The notes below the pieces were generated by a model. It saw nothing but the letters and a program-made list of their open reading frames with translations, made no database searches and was not told the DNA's origin. A stretch of 7,502 nt of DNA from Pseudomonadota bacterium (lineage in GTDB: Bacteria > Pseudomonadota > Alphaproteobacteria > Rhizobiales > Beijerinckiaceae), in contig JAEXGT010000021.1 in assembly GCA_023450615.1 (NCBI GenBank), positions 1-7,502 of the forward strand, given 5' to 3'. Positions 1 through 5,954 of the stretch are shown here, one piece after another; within the stretch, counting starts at the first letter, position 1, and each line of letters starts with the position of its first letter. A program made the translations under genes and the position numbers.

Positions 1-30
1 CGCATAGGGTTTGCGTGAAGCGAGTTCCTA

Positions 31-921
31 ATGACGCCATCTTCTTCAGAAGAGAGTTCTTTCAACTTGCCGGAGGTATCATCCGGCGAGCACACTACCA
101 ATGGTGTCACTCTTCACGGCGTTCAAGCGGGACCCGCGCACGCACCTCTGGCCATTCTGCTGCATGGGTTCGGCGATTTCTGGTGGGGCTGGCGGCGGCA
201 GATCGGTCCTTTGACGGCGGCAGGATTTCGGGTCGTCGCACCGGATCAGCGCGGCTACAACCTCAGCGAGAAACCCATCGGTTTGAAAGCCTACGATCTC
301 GATACGCTGGCTGCCGACATCGTCGGGCTCGCGCAAGCCTATGGGCGAGAAAAGTTCATCCTGATCGGGCATGACTTTGGAGGGCTGGTGGGATGGTGGA
401 TCGCGTCCCGCTACCCGCAGCATGTGGAGCGGTTCGTCGCCATCAACTCCTTTCACCCCCAGATTCTCGTTCCCTATTGGCGGAAAAGCCCCACGCAGTT
501 TCTGCGCAACATCTACATGGGGCTCTATCAAATTCCCTGGCTTCCCGAAGCGCTCTTCCGCATGAAGAACTTTGCTCTCATGCGCCAGCTTTATATCCGA
601 AGCGGGCGACCGGGCATCTTCTCCAAATCGGACCTCGATCGCTACCAGAAGGCTTGGAGCAAGCCGGGTGCTTTGACGGGTATGATCAATTGGTATCGCG
701 CCATGCGCCGCAAACCCCATATCGAGAACCTGCGCATCACGGTTCCCACAATGGTGATCTGGGGGAATAAGGACGTCTACCTCGAAAAGGGCCTGGCGGA
801 AGCCAGTCTCGACCTGTGTGACGACGGTCGTATCGTGTGGATCGAGAACGGCACGCATTTCGTGCATCTGGAGGAGCCCGAGGCCGTCAATCGGGCTCTG
901 ATCGATTTCCTGAAGGGTTGA
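31..921 (+). CDS. alpha/beta-fold hydrolase, epoxide-hydrolase-like
   Basis: A 296-residue soluble alpha/beta hydrolase with no signal peptide. Seen: oxyanion-hole motif HGFGDF at 45-50; nucleophile elbow GHDFGG at 113-118, which makes Asp115 the nucleophile; acid Asp248 in GNKD; catalytic His276 in the THFVHLEEP block. The cap region (about 140-235) has Tyr162 in a YMGLYQIPWLPE segment and Tyr222 in NWYRA, which match the two ring-opening tyrosines of epoxide hydrolases. An Asp nucleophile with two cap tyrosines is known to fit epoxide hydrolases better than esterases (Ser nucleophile). Haloalkane or fluoroacetate dehalogenases share the Asp and remain an alternative. The substrate cannot be inferred. 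Start: an in-frame TGA at 16-18 excludes a longer protein, and a weak purine stretch (GAAGCGAG) precedes the ATG. It is a stand-alone gene, convergent with its neighbour with 6 bp between stops. The fold is secure, the exact reaction is not. Confidence 0.93.
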   Translation: MTPSSSEESSFNLPEVSSGEHTTNGVTLHGVQAGPAHAPLAILLHGFGDFWWGWRRQIGPLTAAGFRVVAPDQRGYNLSEKPIGLKAYDLDTLAADIVGLAQAYGREKFILIGHDFGGLVGWWIASRYPQHVERFVAINSFHPQILVPYWRKSPTQFLRNIYMGLYQIPWLPEALFRMKNFALMRQLYIRSGRPGIFSKSDLDRYQKAWSKPGALTGMINWYRAMRRKPHIENLRITVPTMVIWGNKDVYLEKGLAEASLDLCDDGRIVWIENGTHFVHLEEPEAVNRALIDFLKG

Positions 922-927
922 GCGAGA

Positions 928-2229
928 TCAACTGTCCTTCGGTCGAGCGGACTGAAGCGGCGTGATCCTGAGGGCCGTGATGCGATTGCGCGATTTGCGC
1001 AGGACCTGGAAACGGCATCCATGGAATGTGAAGATCTGGCCGGTATCGGGGATCGTCTGCGCTTCGTGAATGACGAGGCCCGCGATGGTGGTGGCCTCCT
1101 CGTCCGGCAGATTCCAGTCCATGGCGCGGTTGAGGTCGCGGATCGGCACGGAGCCGTCCACATTCACCGAGCCGTTCGGCTGCGGTCGCACGCCCTGCAT
1201 CGAGAGGTCGTGCTCATCCTTGATGTCTCCCACGATCTCTTCAAGGATGTCCTCAAGGGTTACGAGGCCCATCACCTCGCCGTATTCATCCACCACCAAG
1301 GCAAAGTGCGTTTTCTTGGCGAGGAATGCCTTGAGCTGGTCGCGCAGCGAAGTCGTGTCCGGGACGAACCAGCTCTCCAGAGCGATTGCTTCCACCTTCA
1401 GCTTGCTCGCATCGCCTCCGACAGCATCGAGCGCGCGCAGCAGGTCCTTGGCGTGGAGAACGCCGACGATGTTCTCCTGGCTCTCGCGCCAGAGCGGCAT
1501 GCGCGTATAGGGCGAGGAAAGCACCTCGCGCACGATCTCTTCCGACGAGAGATCCGCATTGATGGTGCGCATCTTCGTGCGGTGAACCATGACCTCCGAG
1601 ACAGTGAGATCTTCGAGATCGAGGAGGCCGCCCAGCATGTCGCGTTGAACTTTCGCGACGCCGCCTTCCTTGTGAAGCAGATCGACCTGCCCGCGAATTT
1701 CCTCCGATGCGGAAAGGATGGGCGTGTTCGCGCCGATCCTGATGCCGAAGGGGCGAAGCATGAGGCGCACCAGACGCTCGACGGCGATGGCGATAGGGCC
1801 GAGGATCGCCACGACCCAGGACATGGGACGTGAGAGAAAGAGCGAAACGCTGTCGGGTGATAAGATAGCGACTGTCTTCGGCATCACTTCCGCGAACACG
1901 ATCACAAGCACCGACATGATCGCGGTGGCATAAAGCGCGCCGCCATCCCCGAAAATCGCGACGAGCACGCTGGTGGCGAAGGCCGACACGCCGATATTGA
2001 CGATGTTGTTGCCGATGAGAACCGTGCCGATGAAACGCTCGCGGATCTCAAGGAGACGGTTCACCAGGCGTGCCCGCGTGTCGCCGCTCTTTTCCAGCAT
2101 GAGCATGCGGGATCGGGATGCTCCGGTGAAGGCCGTCTCGCCTGCCGAGAAGAAGGCCGAGAGCAGAAGGCAGAAGATGACGACCAGAGCGGCGATCCAG
2201 AGGTCGCTGGCAGAGGATTCCTCGATCAT
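928..2229 (-). CDS. CNNM/CorC (HlyC/CorC) family membrane protein
   Basis: A 433-residue inner-membrane protein with the full family architecture. Residues about 8-190 form the DUF21/CNNM membrane domain, with hydrophobic segments near 11-30, 67-92, 98-120 and 134-160 and the signature blocks FSAGETAFTGASRSR (27-41) and FAEVMPKT (112-119). A CBS pair follows at about 210-337: the first repeat begins at VMVHRTKM and the second contains FALVVDEYGEVMGLVTLEDILEEI. A CorC_HlyC domain closes the protein at about 350-428. Bacterial members (CorC/MpfA-type) are linked to Mg2+ export or divalent-cation homeostasis, with CBS domains binding adenine nucleotides. The older name hemolysin is misleading. 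The ATG overlaps the aroB stop (ATGA) and I see no strong Shine-Dalgarno, so translation is probably coupled. It is the last gene of the aroK-aroB operon. The family is secure, the transported ion is inferred. Confidence 0.96.
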   Translation of the reverse strand: MIEESSASDLWIAALVVIFCLLLSAFFSAGETAFTGASRSRMLMLEKSGDTRARLVNRLLEIRERFIGTVLIGNNIVNIGVSAFATSVLVAIFGDGGALYATAIMSVLVIVFAEVMPKTVAILSPDSVSLFLSRPMSWVVAILGPIAIAVERLVRLMLRPFGIRIGANTPILSASEEIRGQVDLLHKEGGVAKVQRDMLGGLLDLEDLTVSEVMVHRTKMRTINADLSSEEIVREVLSSPYTRMPLWRESQENIVGVLHAKDLLRALDAVGGDASKLKVEAIALESWFVPDTTSLRDQLKAFLAKKTHFALVVDEYGEVMGLVTLEDILEEIVGDIKDEHDLSMQGVRPQPNGSVNVDGSVPIRDLNRAMDWNLPDEEATTIAGLVIHEAQTIPDTGQIFTFHGCRFQVLRKSRNRITALRITPLQSARPKDS

Positions 2230-3353
2230 GACGACGATGTGCTGATTTCATCCATCAGGAATGCGCGGACCTTGTCCGCTTCGATGCCGGGCGCAATGAA
2301 GCTCTGTCCGATCCCGCGCGCCAGAATGAACGTGAGCGATCCACCCTTCACCTTCTTGTCTTGTGCCATGGCGTCCAGAAGCTCATCCACCGTGCCGCAT
2401 CCACCCGGTACATGGGACAGGCGCGTGGGAAGTCCAACATCCTTCAGATGCGCCTCGATGCGCTCCGCGTCGGAGAGCGGGCACAGACCCAACGCGGCCG
2501 AGAAGCGAAAGGCGAGGTTGAGGCCGATGGCGACGCCCTCGCCATGAACGAGGCGCGCGGAATCGTATCGTGTGATCCGCTCCAGCGCATGGCCGAAGGT
2601 ATGGCCGAGATTGAGCAGGGCGCGATCGCCCGTCTCATGCTCGTCGCGCACCACCACAGCAGCCTTGGCGCGGCAGCTTTGCGCCACGGCTTCATCGCGC
2701 TCCGGGCCGCCTTCGAAGATGCCGCTCCAGTTTTCCTCGCACCAGGCGAAGAAGCGCACATCGTCGATGAGCCCGTATTTTACCACCTCCGCATAGCCAG
2801 CGCGCATCTCGCGGGGAGGCAGCGTGTCGAGAAGGGCGGTGTCGGCCAGAACGAGACTCGGCTGATGGAACGCGCCGACGAGGTTCTTGCCGTGGCGGGA
2901 ATTGATGCCGGTCTTGCCGCCGACGGAGGAATCGACCTGCGAGAGCAGGGTGGTCGGCACCTGCACGAAGCGCACGCCGCGGCGCACTACGGCTGCGGCA
3001 AAGCCTGCGAGGTCGCCGATCACGCCGCCGCCTAGCGCGACCACGAGATCGCCGCGCTCGATTTTTGCTTCCAGCACCGCGTCGCAGACGCGTTCGAGAT
3101 TGGCATAGGATTTCGTCGCCTCGCCCGGGGGCAGGGTGACCACCGAGGTGCGCAAACCATTGGCGTGGAGGGCATTGGCGAGGGCCTTGGCATAGAGGGG
3201 CCCCACATGCTCGTCCGTGACGATGGCGGCGGCGCGGGCGCCAAGCGCCGCGATGCGGGAGCCCGCCGTCTCGATCAGGCCACGTCCGACGAGAATGTCG
3301 TAAGCCCGGTCGCCGAGCGGAACCGGAACCGTGATGGCCGCTTTGCTGCTCAT
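2226..3353 (-). CDS. aroB: 3-dehydroquinate synthase
   Basis: A 375-residue cytoplasmic enzyme that converts DAHP to 3-dehydroquinate, the second step of the shikimate pathway, using NAD+ and a divalent metal (Zn2+ or Co2+). Seen: the glycine-rich NAD-binding block GGGVIGDLAGFAA (108-120), the family block PTTLLSQVDSSVGGKTG (133-149), AEVVKYGLI (188-196) and LNLGHTFGHALE (247-258). By spacing against the E. coli enzyme, the metal ligands are Glu189, His251 and His270 (in VHGEGVAIG), with a two-residue insertion between the two histidines. Length is normal. The ATG overlaps the aroK stop (ATGA), and AGGGGA about 7 nt upstream, inside the end of aroK, is a good ribosome binding site. The aroK-aroB pairing puts two shikimate enzymes under one promoter. 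The assignment is not in doubt. Confidence 0.98.
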   Translation of the reverse strand: MSSKAAITVPVPLGDRAYDILVGRGLIETAGSRIAALGARAAAIVTDEHVGPLYAKALANALHANGLRTSVVTLPPGEATKSYANLERVCDAVLEAKIERGDLVVALGGGVIGDLAGFAAAVVRRGVRFVQVPTTLLSQVDSSVGGKTGINSRHGKNLVGAFHQPSLVLADTALLDTLPPREMRAGYAEVVKYGLIDDVRFFAWCEENWSGIFEGGPERDEAVAQSCRAKAAVVVRDEHETGDRALLNLGHTFGHALERITRYDSARLVHGEGVAIGLNLAFRFSAALGLCPLSDAERIEAHLKDVGLPTRLSHVPGGCGTVDELLDAMAQDKKVKGGSLTFILARGIGQSFIAPGIEADKVRAFLMDEISTSSS

Positions 3354-3979
3354 TCGGCTTTCCCCTGCTTTTCCTTGTCGAACCAGCCGCCGAGGGCCTT
3401 GATGATGTCGGCCACCACGCGGTCGTGCGGCGCCTCGTGCGAATCGATGGTGAGGTCTGCCAGGGCATAGAACGGGTGGCGAATCTCCATGAGCTTTCGC
3501 ATGGTGCCTTCCGGATCGGGATTGCGCAGGAGAGGGCGTGTGTCGCGCTTGCGGACACGGCGCATGAGCACGTCGAGATCGGCCTTCAGCCAGATCGATA
3601 TGCCCTGCTCGGCGATATTTGCGCGGGTATCCTCGTTCATGAAGGCTCCGCCGCCGGTGGCGAGCACCATGGGGCCTTCCTGGAGCAGGCGGGCGATGAC
3701 CCGGCGCTCGCCGTCCCGGAAGTGCTCCTCGCCGTGGATGGCGAAGATATCGGGAATCGTCATGCCGGCGGCTGCCTCGATCTCGTGATCGGCGTCGCGG
3801 AACGGCAGTTTGAGCGTCTGGGCCAGCCTCCGGCCCACCGTGCTTTTTCCGGCGCCCATGAGCCCGACGAGCACGATCGACCGCGCGCCGAGCTGGCGGC
3901 TGATGGGGTGGCCGCGCCGGCGATTTTCAGTCTGCTCGCCAGCTTCATCGAGCGAATTGAAGCGGCTGATATTGTTCAT
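3350..3979 (-). CDS. aroK: shikimate kinase
   Basis: A 209-residue cytoplasmic P-loop kinase that phosphorylates shikimate at O3 with ATP. Seen: Walker A GLMGAGKST (39-47); the FRDADHEIE block (60-68) with the Mg2+/shikimate aspartates Asp62 and Asp64; the shikimate-binding arginine at Arg88 in EHFRDGE; the GGG loop (109-111); the lid arginine Arg148 in RDTRPLL; and Arg167 in RHPFYALAD. About 33 residues precede the kinase core. They are polar and Arg-rich and look like the variable N-terminal extension often present in rhizobial AroK. Start: the first ATG, with TAGGA about 7 nt upstream. A later start would remove only the extension. It is the first gene of the aroK-aroB-CNNM operon, and its leader contains the palindromic repeat at 3990-4040. 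aroK and aroL cannot be told apart from sequence, but the operon context supports aroK. Confidence 0.97.
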   Translation of the reverse strand: MNNISRFNSLDEAGEQTENRRRGHPISRQLGARSIVLVGLMGAGKSTVGRRLAQTLKLPFRDADHEIEAAAGMTIPDIFAIHGEEHFRDGERRVIARLLQEGPMVLATGGGAFMNEDTRANIAEQGISIWLKADLDVLMRRVRKRDTRPLLRNPDPEGTMRKLMEIRHPFYALADLTIDSHEAPHDRVVADIIKALGGWFDKEKQGKAE

Positions 3980-3989
3980 GAGACTGTCC

Positions 3990-4040
3990 TAGAGCATCGG
4001 GCCGGAAAGTGGAATGCACTTTTGGGATCAATCCGGCGCT
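3990..4040. repeat. rhizobial-type palindromic intergenic repeat
   Basis: A double inverted repeat just upstream of aroK. The inner arms are AAAGTG (4006-4011) and CACTTT (4017-4022) around a 5-nt loop. The outer arms are GCATCGG (3994-4000) and CCGGCGC (4033-4039), pairing apart from one mismatch and one G-U. The layout AGAGCATC..GGAAAGTGGAA..CACTTTTsGGATCAATCCG resembles a widespread small interspersed palindrome of Hyphomicrobiales intergenic regions. That resemblance is from memory; only one copy is visible in this window. If transcribed it would form a hairpin in the aroK 5' leader. Confidence 0.7.
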
Positions 4041-4080
4041 TGCCATAGAGGCTTACACATCGTTTGGGCAGCCCGCTTGG

Positions 4081-4119
4081 CCGGTGGAATCCCTGAATAT
4101 GGGGTTTCCACTCTATCGG
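4081..4119. repeat. second strong inverted repeat (hairpin) in the divergent region
   Basis: GTGGAATCCC (4084-4093) pairs with the segment ending GGGTTTCCAC (4102-4111), with one T-T mismatch, an additional T-G pair and a 6-nt loop. An outer CCG (4081-4083) can pair with CGG (4117-4119) across a 5-nt bulge. No T-run follows on either strand, so it is not a classical terminator. It shares the short string GTGGAAT with the neighbouring repeat but is not the same element. It could be an operator, a processing site or a degenerate interspersed repeat; I do not recognise it. Confidence 0.5.
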
Positions 4120-4161
4120 TGGTCCTGCCATGAGCCGTATAAGATGTGCCTTAACGTAAGG
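4109..4161 (+). promoter_or_regulatory. candidate promoter and short palindrome ahead of the small ORF and xerD
   Basis: TATAAG at 4138-4143 matches a -10 hexamer at five of six positions, but no good -35 lies 16-18 bp upstream, so the call is weak. Directly after it is CCTTA-ACG-TAAGG (4149-4161), a perfect 5-bp-arm palindrome at about the expected transcription start. A further perfect palindrome, CCATGCATGG, lies at 4177-4186. Together these could form a repressor-controlled leader of about 70 nt, but short palindromes also arise by chance. Confidence 0.25.
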
Positions 4162-4218
4162 ACTTGCCTTTGCGTCCCATGCATGGTTCTAGCGAGGTAA
4201 CGCTTAGAAGAGGGTCCC

Positions 4219-4365
4219 TTGCCCACCTTATTCCGGTTTCTCCTCGTCGTTGCCGTTCTCGCGGGCCTAGGGTTTGCGGCCATGTTCGCGCTGGCGACCT
4301 TCGTCCATCCCGATCCGCGTGAAATCACGGTGCCGGTCCCCACCCAGCGGACCCCTTCGTCCTGA
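4219..4365 (+). CDS. small single-pass membrane protein upstream of xerD
   Basis: A 48-codon ORF starting with TTG. TTG is the only plausible start: an in-frame TAA lies at 4198-4200, and the next in-frame ATG (codon 22) would cut away half the hydrophobic segment. AGAGGG ends 4 nt before the TTG and is a good ribosome binding site. The product has a hydrophobic helix at about residues 4-29 (FRFLLVVAVLAGLGF onward) with one Arg near the N-terminus, then a short polar tail rich in Pro and Thr (HPDPREITVPVP). From memory, similar small proteins lie upstream of xerD in many Hyphomicrobiales, with no known function. Its TGA shares one base with the xerD ATG (TGATG), so xerD is probably translated by coupling. 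That makes it a real gene in my judgement, although no domain is recognisable. Confidence 0.75.
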   Translation: MPTLFRFLLVVAVLAGLGFAAMFALATFVHPDPREITVPVPTQRTPSS

Positions 4366-5294
4366 TGAACGGCGCGCGCCAGGCCAGCCTTTTCCTGGAC
4401 ATGCTCGCCGCCGAGCGTGGCGCTTCCAAGAACACGCTGGACGCCTACCGGCGCGACCTTGACGACTACTTGAGCTTCCTCAACGAGCAGAAAGCTCAAC
4501 CCGATAATGCCTCCGCCGCCACCATTCGCGGCTTCATGGCAAGCCTGGAGGAGCGCGGCCTGAAGGCCTCGTCCGCCGCCCGCAGACTCTCCGCCGTTCG
4601 CCAGTTTCACAAATTTTTGTATGTGGAAGGCTATGCCCCCGCCGATCCCACGGCGGCCATCTCGGCTCCGAAGCGGGGCAGGGCGCTCCCGAAGGTCCTT
4701 TCGGTCGAGCAGGTGGACCGCCTGCTGCAGGTGGCCCACGAGGGGGTGACTCGCCCCGAGGCCTCTCCATCCGAGCGGCTCAAGGCGGCCCGCATGGCCT
4801 GCCTGCTGGAACTCCTCTACGCCACGGGCCTGCGCGTTTCTGAGCTCGTCTCGCTTCCCCGCAGCGCGGCCAAGACCCGCGATCGTTTTCTCGTGGTCAA
4901 AGGCAAGGGCGCGAAGGAGCGGCTCGTGCCGCTGACCGATGCCGCGCGGGATGCGGCGCGCGCCTATCTCGCGCTCTTGGAGGAGCAGGGGAAGGCGGTA
5001 GGGCCTTGGCTGTTTCCGGCGGACAGCGAGAGCGGCTATCTCACCCGTCAGGCCTTCGCGCGTGATTTGAAGAATGTTGCGGGCGGAGCGGGCCTTCGCG
5101 CCGACAAGATCAGCCCCCACGTGCTGCGCCATGCCTTCGCGAGCCACCTGCTCCAGAACGGCGCCGATCTGCGCGTGGTTCAGGAACTGCTCGGCCATTC
5201 CGATATCTCGACCACGCAGATCTACACGCATGTCTTGGACGAGCGCCTGAAGAGCATGGTGCGCGATCTGCACCCGCTGTCGTCGGGCGAATGA
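4365..5294 (+). CDS. xerD: site-specific tyrosine recombinase XerD
   Basis: A 309-residue tyrosine recombinase, the usual Xer length. The N-terminal SAM-like core-binding domain spans about 5-90 (LFLDMLAAERGASKNTLDAY, then RLSAVRQFHKFLYVEGY), and the catalytic domain about 110-300. Catalytic residues, placed by spacing against E. coli XerD, are Arg157 (ATGLRVSE), Lys181 (KGKGAKER), His252 and Arg255 (HVLRHAFASH), His278 (LLGHSDIS) and the nucleophile Tyr287 (TQIYTHV). All six are present, so the enzyme should be active. With XerC and FtsK it resolves chromosome dimers at dif in the septal zone. XerD rather than XerC is inferred from the neighbourhood (divergent from aroK) and overall resemblance. 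There is no own Shine-Dalgarno; the start overlaps the stop of the small upstream ORF. It is convergent with metW, with 12 bp between stops. Confidence 0.95.
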   Translation: MNGARQASLFLDMLAAERGASKNTLDAYRRDLDDYLSFLNEQKAQPDNASAATIRGFMASLEERGLKASSAARRLSAVRQFHKFLYVEGYAPADPTAAISAPKRGRALPKVLSVEQVDRLLQVAHEGVTRPEASPSERLKAARMACLLELLYATGLRVSELVSLPRSAAKTRDRFLVVKGKGAKERLVPLTDAARDAARAYLALLEEQGKAVGPWLFPADSESGYLTRQAFARDLKNVAGGAGLRADKISPHVLRHAFASHLLQNGADLRVVQELLGHSDISTTQIYTHVLDERLKSMVRDLHPLSSGE

Positions 5295-5306
5295 CGCCGA
5301 GGCCGG

Positions 5307-5954
5307 CTACTTCCGCTTCAGCAGAAACACGCCCTGATCGCCGAGCAGGTTCCAGACCCACCAGGGCAGGCTCACCTGCATGGGCTTTCCGCCCGCATTG
5401 AGGGCAACCGCCTTTTCCATCTGCGCGCCGACGTCGCGGCACAGCTCCACGAAATCGCGGATGGTGCAGAAATGGATGTTGGGCGTGTCGTACCAGGAAT
5501 AGGGCAGATTTTCCGTCACCGGCATCCGGCCCTTGAGGGCGAGATCGACGCGCACGCGCCAATGGCCGAAATTCGGAAACGACACGATGGCGCGGCGGCC
5601 GATGCGCAGAAGGTCTTCCAGCACCACGCGCGGCTGGCGCGTCGCCTGGATCGTCTGCGAGAGGATCACGTAATCGAAGGCGTCGTCCGGATAATCGGCG
5701 AGGTCCGTGTCGGCGTCGCCCTGGATGACGGGGAGGCCTTTCGCGAGGCAGGCATTCACGCCCTCGCGGGAAATCTCGATGCCGCGCCCGTCCACGTTCT
5801 TGCGCTCGCGCAGGAGCGAGAGCAGGGCGCCGTCGCCGCAGCCGACATCGAGCACGCGCGAGCCCGGCTCCACCATGTCGGCGACGAGCAGGAAGTCAAG
5901 GCGGTGGCCGGTTGCGAGATCCGTCGCCGGCAGGGAGAGGCTCGATGCGCTCAT
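5307..5954 (-). CDS. metW: methionine biosynthesis protein MetW
   Basis: A 215-residue cytoplasmic protein with a class I SAM-dependent methyltransferase fold. Motif I is VLDVGCGDG (34-42), the acidic end of strand 2 lies in GRGIEIS (57-63), and the family-typical YDTPNIHFCTI block is at 155-165. No methylation target is established for the family. In several proteobacteria MetW is encoded with MetX and is reported to be needed for, or to activate, homoserine acylation. The start is the ATG overlapping the metX stop (ATGA), with GGGGAA four to five bases upstream. The same frame is open upstream to 6137, but that part overlaps metX and adds nothing MetW-like. It is the second gene of a two-gene metX-metW operon, convergent with xerD. 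Confidence 0.96.
   Translation of the reverse strand: MSASSLSLPATDLATGHRLDFLLVADMVEPGSRVLDVGCGDGALLSLLRERKNVDGRGIEISREGVNACLAKGLPVIQGDADTDLADYPDDAFDYVILSQTIQATRQPRVVLEDLLRIGRRAIVSFPNFGHWRVRVDLALKGRMPVTENLPYSWYDTPNIHFCTIRDFVELCRDVGAQMEKAVALNAGGKPMQVSLPWWVWNLLGDQGVFLLKRK

Noticed and set aside
1021..1833. 270-codon forward frame antisense to the CNNM/CorC gene
   Set aside because: It mirrors the GC-rich codons of a well-supported gene, and its His/Arg-rich product has no recognisable domain.
3425..4048. 207-codon forward frame antisense to aroK
   Set aside because: It lies opposite a shikimate kinase with all motifs, and its end runs into the palindromic repeat.
4081..4119. Rho-independent terminator at the hairpin in the divergent spacer
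   Set aside because: No T-run follows on either strand, and the flanking genes diverge from this spacer, so nothing ends here.
4009..4200. 63-codon forward ORF in the aroK/xerD spacer
   Set aside because: It begins inside the palindromic repeat, has no ribosome binding site, and its composition (many Cys, Met and Trp) is unlike its neighbours.
4113..5273. 386-codon reverse-strand open frame covering xerD
   Set aside because: It is antisense to a complete XerD with all catalytic residues. Long antisense frames are common in GC-rich DNA, and its translation is low-complexity and Arg/Gly-rich with no family resemblance.
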